Part shown: positions 44,226 through 57,342 of the stretch, piece by piece | Layout of the letters: the number at the start of each line of letters is the position of its first letter | How positions within the stretch are numbered: position 1 is the first letter of the stretch | Source: Garcia nutans | Lineage: Eukaryota; Streptophyta; Magnoliopsida; Malpighiales; Euphorbiaceae | Reading direction: 5' to 3' | Length of the DNA stretch: 64,000 bases | Assembly (NCBI GenBank): GCA_947685225.1 | Contig: CANTUV010000037.1 | Location: 34,491,001 to 34,555,000 of the forward strand | The notes under the pieces: model-generated | Seen by the model: only the letters and a program-made list of their open reading frames with translations | Database searches by the model: none | What the model was told of the DNA's origin: nothing | Made by a program: the position numbers and the translations under genes

Positions 44226-47200
44226 CATGAGCATGGATTTTTGCTCTCACTCTCGGTGAAATGGTTCTTACGACTTCGACACTGTTAGGCTTTAGGCCTT
44301 AGAGAACATGGGCCTAAGCTAGTAGAATATGAGTCAACACCAGGATGGGCCAGGAAGATAGAAAGGGGTGTATGACTTGATTCCTAAGAAATCTCTAGCC
44401 CCTACTTGGGTTTAGAAAGTTGGGTACACATGGGGAAGGTGAGAAATAGCCCAGCACCCCCCATAAAGCCCAGTTCATTAGAACTAACCTCCTTTTTAGG
44501 ACTAAATATTTTTGAATTCTTAATTATTAAGACATTATCCATATTACATGCAATGAAAATAAATAAATATTCATATTATTAAGATCAAAGAAAGTCTAAA
44601 CAAACCAACAAAATGGGCATCCATAGTAGATGGAAACATAGTCTTTCAATGTCCAAATGTCTAATAATACAAATAAAATAAGATGGGACACCCACAAAAG
44701 AGAGGAAATATGTCTGTAGACCCTTAATTTTTGACCCAGTCCGGTCCAATATATTTTAAATAGTCCAAAATAATTTTTATGATGTCCAATATATTTTAAT
44801 TAGTCCAAAATAATTTTTGTTATCTTAATTAAATAATTTTTGCTTTAGTATCTAATTTTTATTAATAAAAAAATAAAAATTAACAAATAAAAATCAAAAA
44901 ATAAAAATAAAAAATTATCGACGAAAAAATCATCACCAAAAACCAGCGCGCGGGACGAATGGTCATAGGCCATTTCGCCCATAGGAAATTCCTGCAGGCC
45001 AGTCCTCGCCCCTGCCGCAGCCAACTGCTGCAAAATTTTTTCGCCAGCTCAATTTTTCCACAACAGTTTTTTTTCTTTAGCAAAATTTTTCCGATGCAAA
45101 TTTTTTCGAAACCTAAAGCAATTAGATTTTGGTTTCCTTTTCTTATCAATATTATGTTCCATGAATAACTAGGAATGAACCATAAAATTCTTCTATAAAT
45201 AAGACCAAAAACAACACAAAAATCAAGGAAGAAATCGGAGGAGAAATTGTTCAAAAATTGGATTCAAAACTAAGTAGGAAAGGCAGTGAAGCAACCTAAT
45301 TTCATTTTTGAGAGAAAAGCAATTCAAGCAATTCAAAGGCAGCAAAGCTTGTCTTTATTTTTGTTCATCCAAGAAGCAATTTTTGGTGTAACCTACGAAC
45401 CAAGGTTTGAGTTCTTAATTTCTTTTTGTTTTTTCACAGTAGCTTAATCATCTTTTTTATTTCTTTTAATTCAAAAACCCTAGGACCTCTGTTCACTTTT
45501 TTTAAAGTTTAAAAACCTTAATTAGTTGCTTTGTTTTCCAAAAAGTTTAAAGTTGTTAGTTTTATTTCTTCAAAATCCCAAAACCCTAATTGCTTTCAAA
45601 ATTTTCAAAACTCTAAATTGAGTTCTGTTTTTTTCCAAAAGCCCTAAAATATTTTTTTTGCTTCTATAAACTTTAAATCGTTTGGTTTATTTTCATAAAG
45701 TTTCATAAAATTATCAAATTGATTTTCAAATCCTAAAAGCATAAATTCATTCCCCAAAACCCTAAATCAAAAATTCTAAAACCCTAATTCAACTCCAAAA
45801 CCTAAATAGTAAACCCTAACTACCTTAAAACCTAAACCCTAAAATTTTCTAAACCCTAATCTTTTAAAACTTTAAAAACCACATAAACATAATTTTACAT
45901 AGTAAGCTCAAAATAATAATTCAGTAACCAAAAATCATAATATATGTGTTTTAAAGTGTTCAAACCCTAATTTCATGATTTTACCACTCAAATACTAATT
46001 TGGTTAATCAAAGAATTTTATCAACCTTTTAAAACATAAAACCTTAATCTATTTTAATTCCTTTAAAAACTCACAATAGCCTAATTCCAGAAATTAAAAA
46101 AAACCCTAAACACATGAAATAAAGAATTTTAAATAGAAACAGTAGCCCTAATTTGAATCTTTATTGGCCTTATTCAATTTTATATTTGATTATGCTTTGA
46201 TTTATTTTATATGCTTTAATTTATTTAAGTTCAATGCTTGGTTTATTTAATTTATCATGGATGGATGTTTACTTTCTATTGATATTTAATATCTTTGATG
46301 AGTGATTTATTTATTATGAATGGTTATTTACTTTTATTAATTTATTTAGATTTCAAAATGTTGTAAGAGGTATGTTTCCACTTGGTGGGTACCTCATTAG
46401 TTAAATATCATGTAATTTAAATTTCTTTTTCTATTTTAGAACCAATGTAAAGGACATGTTTCTACCTTTCAGTGGGTGTCCTATTTAGGCATGGATGTAA
46501 GGGCATGATTCCATCCTCGGATGGGTGTCCATTAACTTGTTTTGCTTGGACATTGTTTTGATTTTCAATATATCGATGCTTTATTTTAGTTATTGTGTGT
46601 AATATGGATAATGTTATTATATTTAAGATTTTATAATATTAAGACCTGTAAAGGAGGTCGGTTCTAATGAACCGGGAGTTGGGGGGGTGTTGGGCCATTT
46701 CTCACCTTCCCCACACGTACCCAACTTTTCGAACCCATTAGAGGGTTGGGGATTCCTTACGAATCGAGTCATCCACCCCTTTCTTTTTACCGGGCCATCC
46801 CGATGGCGACTCCATTTTCTCCGGACTTAGGTCCGTGTTCTCAAAGGGCCCGAGCCTAAACAGTGCCGAAGTCACAAGAACCATTTCACTAGGAGTGGGG
46901 GCAAAAATCCCCGCTCACAATGTCCCTTACATTAGTCCCAAAGTCCTTAAATTAATAAAATAAACAAACTAAATAAATTAAACAAATAGGGCACTCACAT
47001 AGTGTGGAAAACGGCTTTTACAATCCCCTTAAAAATACATGGAAATTGAAGGAAAAGAATAAAGCAAGGAGAAATACCATATATAAAAATAATTGAATAA
47101 CTAAAAGGAAGACAAAAAAACATATCTTAATATTAATGCATTAACAAATTATAAGGCACGATGCATACATGTGAACTAGGGTTTTATATTTAGAAGATAT

Positions 47201-47814
47201 GGTTTTATTAAGGAATCAAGGTTTCTATCTAAACTAGAGTTTTATATTTATAAAAATTAAGGTTTTTCCTAAACTAGGATTTTGCATGTGAATTAGGGTT
47301 TCAAATACAAGCTAAGATTAAAAGATGCAATCTCGGGGTTTAATCTGCAAATCAAGGTCATAACATGCAAACTATAATAAAAATATGCCATATTAGGATT
47401 TGATATAAATATAGGGAATTGAGTTTCTATTTGTTTTAATTCAAACCCACGGCTTACTATAAACAATTTATAATACTCATTACTACTTATACCACTCAAT
47501 GAATTAACAAGTAAAATAAATAATAAAATTGAATTAGTTAAAGGAAATTGAACCTGTGTTGTTGGCTCCACCAATTTAATGCATTAAACCAAATGTTTAT
47601 TTTACTATTGTCTGGATCAATTGGATTAGTAATTGGAGGATTAATGATCCATGGATCAATTTAGATCACTAACTCTTTCATTTTACTATTATTTTTTATT
47701 TGTTTAATTGCTCTTTTCTTTAATCATTATGTCTTCTTAATTGTTGTTATTTATTGTTGCCTCTTGGTCTTGTTTTTAAGATTGTATTTATAGGAAATCA
47801 CTAAGTTATGATGG
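44226..47814 (-). mobile_element. Type B LTR, minus strand, split by a solo LTR
   Basis: Begins with a mutated terminal module, CATGAGCATGGATTTTTGC, where TGTGAGCGGGGATTTTTGC is expected. It is interrupted at 44715-46919 and continues 46925-47814 with telo-boxes on the minus strand (47200-47310) and a TATA-like box (47785-47792). Its upstream third is missing: another LTR begins at 47815 just beyond the TATA-like box. Confidence 0.75.
44715..46919 (+). mobile_element. Solo type B LTR (TSD ATGTC)
   Basis: Starts TGTAGACCCTTAATTTTTG and ends AATCCCCGCTCACA. The exact TSD ATGTC is at 44710-44714 and 46920-46924. It has a GC-rich island with its own sequence (44940-45060), TCTATAAATA at 45192, about ten telo-boxes (45470-46150) and stem-loops at 46368-46393, 46450-46481 and 46500-46530. 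Open frames over the island and the terminal module are not genes. Confidence 0.92.
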
Positions 47815-49892
47815 TGTAAGCGGGGAGTTTTGCCCCCAGTAAGCAGGGATTTTCACCCCCACTCCCATGTATAATGGTTCTTACAATTCGACACTGTTAG
47901 GCTCGGGCCTTAAAGAATACTGGCCTAAACCTGGAGAAAATGGAGTCACTACCCGGACGGGCTGGGAAAGAAGAAAGGGGTGGATGACTCAATTCCTAAG
48001 GAATACCCAACCCCCTAATGGGTTTATAAAGTTGGGTATGTATGGGGAAAGTGAGAATGACTCAGCATCCCCATAACGCTCGGTTCATTCAAACTGACCT
48101 CCTTTTCAGGTCTATATATTATTAAATTCTCAGTTATTGTGATATTATCCATATTACACACAATTTAAAAGAAATAAACATCCATCACTTTATTAGGATA
48201 AAAACAAACAAAATAGGAACCCATCCAAGGATGGAAACATGCCCTTACAATTTCCAAGTCCACAAATACAATAGGACACCCACCAAAAGGTGGAAACATG
48301 TCCTTTACAAAATCTAAAAGATTTGAAAAATAAATTACATAATTAAAAATAATTAAGACACCCACAAAGTAAAAACATGCCTTTTACATACCTTAAAATT
48401 CAAATTATAAATCAATATTAAAAAAAACATTTAACAAAATAAATTAAACCATACAAACATCCACAATAATTAAAAATAATTCATCCATGAAAAATAGAAC
48501 ATCAATAAATCACTAATCACAAGCAAGAAATAATTAAATCTAGGCTCATAATCTTTAAATTAAGCATAAGACATGTAAAATTAGGGTCTAATATATGAAT
48601 TATTATTTATAAATGAAAATTAGGGTTTTGGTGATAAAACTAGGGTTTTAAGGAATTAAGGTTTGGAAATTAGGTTTAGGATTTTTGAAAACTAAGATGT
48701 TGGATATTTTGAAAAAAGATTAGGGTTTTTAATTTAGAAATTAGGGTTTTGGATTTTGGGTTTCAAAAATTAGGTTACTGGATATTATGATATTAGTGTT
48801 TGAGGTTTTTGATTAGTCAGAAACAAGGGTGTAGGGTTTTAAGGTTTGGGAATTGGTTTTGCTGGTTAGGGTTTTAGATATTGGGGTTTTGGTTTTACAG
48901 AATAGGTTTAGGATTTTAAAAATAAGATTTAAGGTTTTGATGTTAATGATGGCATTTTTACTGGATTATTTGACCATTAAATTAGAGTTACATTATTTAA
49001 ATCAAGTTAATAAAAATATTTAAAGCTACTAGAATTAAGTTTAACTACTAGACTAGGATAATTTAACAACCTAAAAATCCTTTAATGATATTTTTAAAGG
49101 AAGACACGCCCACTGGATGTTTCAATAAATTGTAAATCAAGGATGAAGATACTGTGAATTTAAATGAATTAAAGGAAAAAGCCAAATCTCCATTTGTTGA
49201 TTCCACCAAAGTTAAATATATTGATCCAAGCTTTCTAACTTGCACCAACTTTGTTTTGGTCGGAGATTGCCTTATTTGTTTAGTTGCTATATCCATGTTG
49301 CTATCTTGGATGTTTGGTTATTTATTGCTAATTCGTGCTAATTCCCCCTATTTCAGTATTAATTGTTAGCATTTATAAGTAAAGAAGGTTTAAAATCAAA
49401 CCCTAATGCGGTAATCTGATGGCTAAAACAAAGTCCAATCATTATTAGAAAATTAATAAACTAAGTTAGGGCATAATTAATGGACCATGGTGAATTGGCA
49501 TTTAGCCACTTCGCCATGGTATGCCATCCATGGCGAATTTGCTGGCGAATTGGGCATTGCCAATTCACCATGGATGGGTGTCCATGGTGAATTGGCTTAC
49601 CAATTCATCATGGTTTCACATTTTAGGGCCAGTCTGACTTAATTTTATATTTTAAAATCAAATCAAACATGTTTTAATTTTTATATAATAAATCGGACTA
49701 AGTTTAGGGCTTTAAAAAATTGAATCAAGTTATTTTAGACCTTGCAAAACTGGACTGACTTATTTAAAAGTTATAAACTAGGTTTAAGCTTTTAAAATCA
49801 AACCGAATTTAGCTTGGTCATCTTTAATTGGGATTGGACTAGCTTTGGGCTAAATTTAAGGGTCTACAATTTGTCCCATGCTTTAATGATCT
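47815..49892 (-). mobile_element. Type B 3' LTR, minus strand, with internal stub
   Basis: Plus-strand edges are TGTAAGCGGGGA at 47815 and AGGGTCTACA at 49868. Directly beyond, 49869-49892 reads on the minus strand as GCATGGGACAAAT, matching the polypurine region that precedes the 3' LTR at 60050. So this is a 3' LTR whose internal part is cut off by the type A LTR at 49893. It contains a GAATTGGC/CCATGG palindromic island (49484-49613), telo-boxes (48590-48905, minus strand) and three stem-loops (48214-48245, 48272-48304, 48357-48385). Confidence 0.85.
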
Positions 49893-50380
49893 TGTAGCAC
49901 CCTTATACCCTATATACGTATAATACATACACCAAGCATATGTAAAATATGCATATAAAGTATAAGAATGCCACAAATCAATTTAATAAAAATTTTCATA
50001 TTTCCAATTTAAAACACCAAACACTTTAAAATGTATTTTTAATAACCCGATAAAATATTTTTCATTAGTTTTAGGTACCCCCAATAAGTATTTTATATAA
50101 AACTCTAAGAGAAAAATTCGCCAGTGTTTTATCTCTAATTTAGACATCTCAAAAATTTCAACAATACTCAACCTGCAGAAAAATATACTCCCAATAAATA
50201 TAAATCAAACATTTAACCACAACTTCTCAAACTCTTCCCATTTGCTCAAAACATTTATATATATATATATATAAACACATATACACATTCTCACATTATA
50301 CAATTTATCCAAAAAGTTCTTTATAATTTACAATACACTAAAAAAATATAAACATAATATACATAGTGACAAAATGTACT
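49893..50380 (-). mobile_element. Type A LTR, first part (split by type B element)
   Basis: Starts TGTAGCACCCTTATACCC, one base off the usual TGTAACACCC. It resembles 3869-4360. It is interrupted at 50381 by the type B element, whose target copy GTACT is at 50376-50380, and resumes at 62126. Confidence 0.85.
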
Positions 50381-52276
50381 TGTAGACCCTTAATTTTGAC
50401 CCCAATTTTCTATGGTCCTAATTAAAGAATGCCAAAATAAATTTGATCTGACTTTAAAATATTTAAAACTAGTTTATAACTTTTAAAGAAGTCGGTTTAG
50501 ATTAAAGAGGCATAAAATCAATTACAAAACCCTTAAATCAATTTGAATCGGCCCAAATTAAAACTTTTTGGTCCATAAGTTAAAAAATGCAAGAATAATT
50601 TGAGTCACGCTGGCCAAGAAGGCATGAGCATGCCTCATGTCGATCTGGCAGATGAGGTTAGACTCATGTCGACCTAGGCAGACCAGGTCGACATGAGCAT
50701 TCCTCATGTCGACCTGGGCAGGCCAAGGTCAACATGAGGTTGGACTCATGTCGACCTAGGGCAACCAGGTCGACACGGGTTAAATAAGTTTCCTAATTGA
50801 ACTAAAATTTTGTTTTAAGGACGGATTAACATTAGGGTTGAGGATTTTGAGAGAGGTTTGCCTATGAATACTAACGTTTCAAAATTCAAAAAAAGGAGAG
50901 GAACATTAACAAGACAAGAAGGAACATTAACAAGGGTAGCAATAAACATTAAAGAGAATAGACGACAATAAACAGAGAAGATTAGTAGCAAGCATTCATC
51001 AATCATCAATCAATCAAAGGCAACAATGCTGTCTTTGTTCATTATTCATCCAGAAATCAATTTGGTGGAACCAATGATGGAGGTTTGATCTTTAAACATG
51101 AATTATTCATGCTCACAGTAGCTTCGTTTCTTTGATTAATAAGAATTTGCACGCAGTAACTTGATCTTTGAATACGCAGTACCATGATCTTTGAACATGC
51201 AGTAAATTGATCCTTGTTTTAATAACTTTAATTGTATTCTTTAATTAACACATTGATCAGTTCGTATTCGTAACCCCACTTGCATGTTTCATAAAAAAAA
51301 CATAAAACTATCCAGTAGCCGTTGAGGATTTAAATTAATTGTTAGAATCTATTTTGTTTACTTTATCTCAAGAACCGTAAATTACTTTATTAAAACTCAA
51401 AAACTCAAAACCTCAAACTATTTTTATCCAAAAGCTTATACCATTTCATTATTAAACTCCAACGTATTGATTATTTTTCCAAAACCTTAATTTATCTCTC
51501 CAAATCCAAAATAATATTTTTCCAAAACCCTAATTCCAAACTTTGAATTCCAAAAACCCTAATTTTAAAACCCTAATTTCAAACTCTGAATTCCAAAACC
51601 CTAGTTTCAAAAACCATAAAAACCCTAATTTCAAAACCCTAATTACAAAACTCTAGTTTCTAAAACCCTAAGTTCCAAAACCCTAAATTCTAAAAACCCT
51701 AAATTCTTTAAAACCCTAAATTTATATATTTATTGCTTTATTTATTTTAGATTTGATTATATAGTTTATTATATGTTTTGATTTATTTAATTTCAATGCT
51801 TGATTTATTTAATTTACCATGGATGATTATTTTCTTTATTATTATGATTATTATTTGTTTATTTTGGTATTAAAATTGTAAGAGGTATGTTTCCATTATT
51901 GGGTACCTCATTAGTTAAGTATTATGTAATTTAAATTGCTCTTATATTTTGGACCAATGTAAAGGACATGTTTCCACCTTTCGGTGGGTGTCCTATTAAG
52001 ACCTGCAAAGTAGGCTGGTTCCAATTAACCGGGCATTGTGGGGGTACTGGGCCATTTCTCACCTTCGCCACACGTACCCAACTTTCAGAACCCATTAGGG
52101 GGATGGGGATTCCTTAGGAATTGAGTCATCCACCCCTTTCTTTTTATCGGCCCATCCAAGTGGCGACTCCATTTTCTTTGAACTTAAGCCCGTGTTCTCT
52201 AAGGCCCCGAGCCTAAACAGTGCTGAAGTCGCAAGAATCATTCCACCGGGAGTGGGGTAAAAAATCCCCGCTCACA
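50381..52276 (+). mobile_element. 5' LTR of the large type B element
   Basis: TGTAGACCCTTAATTTTG to CCCCGCTCACA, 1896 bp. It is 180 bp shorter than its partner, mainly through one deletion of about 165 bp at 51994-51997 that removed stem-loop 3. It has a CATGAGC/GTCGACC island (50612-50776), about eleven telo-boxes (51500-51720) and stem-loops 1 and 2 (51877-51909, 51964-51993). Confidence 0.93.
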
Positions 52277-52277
52277 G

Positions 52278-52295
52278 CAACGACTCCACTGGGGA
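52278..52295 (+). other. tRNA-Arg-type primer-binding site
   Basis: CAACGACTCCACTGGGGA, identical to the Ogre-type PBS except for its first three bases. It starts one base after the LTR. Confidence 0.8.
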
Positions 52296-53449
52296 TAAGA
52301 GAAGTTGATTCCGTTGGTCTTTATTTTATTCTATTCTTTTTTATAATGATATTATCCATTGCATCATATTAGATTGCATCGTGTGCGTGAGTTAGGACGC
52401 CCATGTTACCCATGTTGTGTTATGTAAGGGATACCATACTTTCACTCAATGTATGGAGATCGAGCATGGCATAACCACTCATAGCCTCGTACCTTTTGGT
52501 ATATACTTGCTACAGGAACCTAAGCCTTTTAACCCAAAGACTAAAGCTCATGTAATTGGCCTAGTTACTTTCCTTAGGTTTTTACCCCAAATGCTTGTTG
52601 TTTGACTATGGTTAATTTATCTTGGCTTAAATCATGGCTTATTTGGTTTGTTCTTTTTCTAATATGACCTAAGTACATTGTAAGCTCAAAATAAATTTTT
52701 TCTTTAACCAAAGCTATTTTCAAAACTTTTCAAGATGGTCTTTGGACATAAAACTTTTTCTAAAAATAAATAAAAAAAAATTCTTCTGTTAAGACTCAAA
52801 TACAAAGCCCAAAATCTATTTTTTCTAAAATCTTTTTACAATGGTCTTGGAAACAAAATTGTTTTTATCCAACCTTTTCTTATAAAGAGCTTGCAAATTA
52901 TTTAGGTCAATTACGAAATACCAAAAATCAATTGTGAGCATAGTTTATACTAAGAATAATTAATCATGGGCTTGTTTTTGGCATGAATCATTAGTTACTT
53001 TTTCAAGTGAGAAATCTATTTATAATAAACCTCTTAATTTAGTTTTAATCCAATATAGCATGAAAGCTACTTTAGTTGATTGAATGGATTAAAACCTAAT
53101 TAATGGGAATTATCATGAACTAATTTGCATTTTTGAAAATATAACTATTCATTGAAATGTCTGAGATAAATTTTCATAGACAAGATACCCCATGTTGGTA
53201 TTTTGTTAACCATATACCTAGAAAAAGAGACTTGTCGTTCATGTGTGGAAGTTATAAGGTTGGAAGGAACGTCCTATTTATCTTTCTTTGTTGATTGTTT
53301 GTGCATACATGCATACATTTGCATCTCATATCATTGGTCCTCTATGGCTCACAGCCCTGGATTACGACAATTCAAGAGCTTACGACAATCCGACCTACGT
53401 CGGAGATGAAGAATCTAGTAGCAACTTAATCACTTGCTCACTAAAAGCA
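52296..53449 (+). other. Untranslated leader of the large type B element
   Basis: No long frame. The first 230 bases match the leader at 43996-44225. The remainder is AT-rich, with no recognisable signal other than weak open stretches that run into gag. Confidence 0.7.
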
Positions 53450-54435
53450 ATGGAGCCCGAACAAATTCAAAGAATGGTGGATGATGCCCTCAATGCCAAG
53501 ACAGAAGAAATAAAAGAGGCCCTGGTTGAGACCATGAAGAACCAATTGGCTGTAATTTTAGGAAATCATGCCGAAGCATCTGCTAGCACTAAGAAGCCAA
53601 AGGACAAAGGGAAGGCTAAAGTTGGTGAAGTGGTTTTTAATGATGATAAGGTGATCATTGATGATGTTGATGATTGGGCTCAATACTTCTAAGATCCTCA
53701 AGACAAGAAGAAAGAACCGATGATTGTTGAAAGATCAGCTATGGAGAAAACTGAGACTTCTGATGTTGAAAAGATGATTGCAGATTTAGAAAAGAAATTT
53801 GAGAAAAAGCTTAAAATTGAAGAAATGTCCGAAGTTGTCAAATAATTTGAGTTAGACGAAGAAGTTCCATACAAATTCAAGATGCCATATTTTGCAAAGT
53901 TTAATGGAATCAGAAATTCTCACCTCTATGTGAAGCAGTATATCACTGCTATGCAGTCTACCCGAGCTACTAAGGCTCAAACACTAAGGTACTTTATGCT
54001 CTCATTGGATCCTGTTATCCAGAATTGGTTCAATACCTTAGAAGAGGGAACACAAAAGAGTTGGGATTTGCTATACAAGGCCTTCATCCAACAATATGGA
54101 TACAAAAGAAAGGGTTATTACAACCATTGGCTCCTCGACCGCTGCCAAATCCTCTGCCACCAAACTTCAATGTCAAGGCCTTTTGTCAATTTCATCAAAT
54201 GCAAGGGCACGAGAAGAATAAATGTGCTTGTTTAAGATACGAGATCCAAGATTTGATTAACAGTGGTAAGCTGCCTAAGCCTGATAAGCCCAGCACAAAA
54301 GACAATCCTTTGCCAAGGTTCAACAGAGAGCCACCACCAGCAACCTTCATGGCAGGAAAAGGATTTGAAGAAGATTTTGTTTTATCATCCTTTCAAGATG
54401 GAAATATTGAAGATGTGAAAGGAAAAGAAGTTTAA
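53450..54435 (+). pseudogene. gag: Damaged Tat/Ogre-type gag
   Basis: Candidate start ATG at 53450 (MEPEQIQRMVDDALNAKTEE). The frame is closed by TAA at 53690-53692 and TAA at 53843-53845, then continues with the gag core (EVPYKFKMPYFAKFNGI, YITAMQSTRATKAQTLRYFM, GTQKSWDLLYKAFIQQYGY). Around 54118 the frame shifts, and the next block is proline-rich followed by CQFHQMQGHEKNKC, a CX2HX4HX4C-type finger typical of Tat-lineage Gag, then YEIQDLINSGKL. A missing stretch between core and finger suggests an internal deletion. It ends at 54435 with no pol behind it. Gag would form the particle; this copy cannot. Confidence 0.82.
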
Positions 54436-56100
54436 CTCAACAAACTTTCCTTAGCTTGAATGTTGCTTTTCAATTTTACTTTCTTTAATATTTAATTGGA
54501 ACAATCATGTTTTTCAAATTTAAATTTGTTCGAATAAATTACTTTCATCAAAATTTTTATTGGTCTTTGTTCATTTTGGTGCTCAACCAATGAAGAATCT
54601 AGCTTGATGATTCATGCATTAATATATTTATGCATCATGACTCGAATGACTTTACTAGGTGAGGGAATTACTCTATAGCATTGAGTTGTGTATGCTTACT
54701 TAGAGAGGGCTCCTGCATAATTACCATTGTCTAGGTCCTAGTAAGTCTTAGAACATGCTTTGACAAACTTTCAAGTCAAAATTGAACTCTACTTATTTAA
54801 GGGAGAGATGATCTAGGCATTGTTTGGTTAGCCAACAACTAGTATCCACCCAATTAAATATCAATCTCTAGTTGTCCCTTTGAGCTTTCATAAAATTTTA
54901 GCTTTCTTTTCATTGGCTTACAAAGCACGATAACATACCCTGAGCTGTTGTGATACTTTTGGCAAGTCTTATGACCACTAAGATGAAGAGGCAAGAAGAT
55001 CAAAGAAAGGAATACACAATCAAGATCATAAGGATAGTTGATGTTCTCAAGACCATAAGGGTAGTTGAAGTTCACCTAATATCTCCACTATATCAAGATA
55101 ACATCAGAGTAACAAATGATTTATCCTTGTTGAAGGAGATTTATGTCACTCCACTCATCCATTATTGGAAATACAAGTTGGTACAAACAAGACAACTCTG
55201 TTGAGCTAGAACCCAAAAAAAAAAGAAGAGAAAAAAAAAGAAAAAAAAAGGAAAAAAAAAGAAAAGAGGAAAAAAATTAATAAAACCCAAAACGGTTCAG
55301 AAAGCCTATTGAGTTCCCTTTTACATAAAGCAGCAAAAGGCTTCCATTTGGTTAATAAGGACAGTTTGACTTGAATTGGTCCAACACAACCATAGATTCA
55401 ATCAAAATCAGAGAAAAAGAAGAAAGATCATCTAGTTCTTGAAAGTTCTGTACTTGACAATCCTATAAGGAAGAAGGACAAAATGATAAAATGCTCAAAG
55501 GAAGGGAAGAGTAAGAAAAATAAAAAGAAATAAAAGGGAGAAGAAGAAAAGAAATGAATTTAGATACCAAACTTTTTGTAAAGGCAAAAACTATCCCAAT
55601 CAAGATCTAGATTAATGCCGAGAAGATAGGAGAATACTCAAAGCTCTATCTTTTCAAGCTCCTGAAGGTCTAAAGTTCCAACAAACAGTTTATAGTGTGA
55701 ATGTTTGTCCATTGTGTCACATCAGCTCCAATCTCAAAATGGCTTTCATTTAAACCGTGTCCCTTATAGACCCCATTTCAAGCCTATCAAAGACCTGTTG
55801 ATCTCTCTTGGTAGGTAGATTCTATTAGTGGAGATAGTTTGAATAAGCATGCATATGTGATAGACAATATTCAAACTCAAATGAGACCTTTGGCCATGTA
55901 ATGTTTATGTGCCTACCTGAAGTGCAACAGTTCTTGCTTAAATAGAAATAATTCCCAAGTTTAGTATGGTAACTAGGGCTGTGATGTTATAGATATATTA
56001 ATTTAGAAAGTCGAGACCTGAGGAACTATAGCACTGATTTGACAAAGCTACTGTATCTAATTTTTAAAAAAGAGTGTACAAAACAAAAAAAATTATTATT
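54436..56100. other. Non-coding internal region in place of pol
   Basis: No retroviral domain on either strand. A purine-rich A/AG tract lies at 55208-55268, and purine-rich sequence continues to about 55570. This is where protease, RT, RNase H and integrase would be expected. Confidence 0.6.
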
Positions 56101-57273
56101 ATCATTGTCATTTTTGGCTTAATTACAAGCTTTATTACGAGTTTTTATTACAAGTTTTATATTTTTGTCACTGCGAGGAAGGAGGCGGTTTATAATCAGA
56201 CAAAGCCCTAAAAAAATCATCATCCGTTGGAGGAGGGGGCATATTATCCGTCCAATATCCGCTCGAAGAAGGAATATCTAAACATCCATAACTTCAAAAA
56301 TTGGTTCTATCATCGCCTAAACAGGGAGGTGGTACATCAGGGATAACAGCCCGAGATCCTCTTGATGAAGAGGCATTTGGTTCCCTCATGCCCTAAAATC
56401 AAAAGTATCGAAAGTCCCGTGCCTCTTGTTGATACATTTCCTCAAAATGTGCCGCATGTCGACGACTTGTAGCTAATTCTTCTTGAAGCTTCCTATTTTA
56501 CTCCTTAAGCATCCGTTGTGAGCCAGAAAAGGAAAGGGTAAATCCATACATTTCCATGTATACATGCAAGCATACATCATTATGGGATAAGAATGACTGA
56601 CCAGGTAACTCAGATCAAAGCTCTGCGAATCAGATGGCACATCTAAATGAGAAGGGGCAAATGGAGAAAACTATCACTGTATCAGGGTGTCATACAGAGG
56701 GACAACCCCATAGTCAGAGGAACTAGTAGCCTACAATGATCTTATAAATAATCAGAATAGATAAATGAAGAGATAGTTGTAATGACAAAGTGATAGCTAC
56801 CTGGAAAGTGCCAGCCTCGGAATTGCCATGGGATTAAGAAGAGGGCTCCTCCTCATCCTCATCTGCTCCCTCATCTTCTTCATCCTCTCTTCGCTCTACT
56901 TCTATTTCTTCTTCACCTTCAGACAACCCACAAACACCAATAGGTGACACTTCAAAACTTAGCAGATAATCCTGGATAAATTGAGCATATGACACGTCCG
57001 GTAAGAGTAGGAAGTCATGGACATCAAAACCATTATGGGAACGACTCCAAAAGGGCTTCGGCATTGCATTAATGTTCAGAACAAATGATGAAATATCAAC
57101 TGGTACTCTGTGCCGGTTAGGTCCAAGGAACCAATCATGTATTCTCTCGCCTAGAAACCACCCACTAGAGACCGGGCAAGCCATAATTCGATGAGAGTTA
57201 TGCAAATGCATTGCATCAGTCATGCATCTAATCCAGCCATTTTTTCTTCGGCTCTCCAACAGGCTGTTTCCAC

Positions 57274-57342
57274 CTGCAGAAAAGCAAACCGGTAATTTAT
57301 CTTTTATCATGGGTTTAGTATTAATATTAACATTTTTCTTAC
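57274..57342 (-). other. Candidate intron 2 of the antisense PMD gene
   Basis: GTAAGAAAA donor after ACCTGGGATGAA, and a TTTGCTTTTCTGCAG acceptor. 69 bp, close to the lower limit for plant introns. Splicing here leaves the next block in another frame, so either a one-base indel has occurred or the acceptor differs. Confidence 0.4.

Noticed and set aside
55208..55268. Polypurine tract of an internal 3' LTR
   Set aside because: No LTR start follows it. It is an A/AG-rich low-complexity run; the real tract is at 60037-60049.
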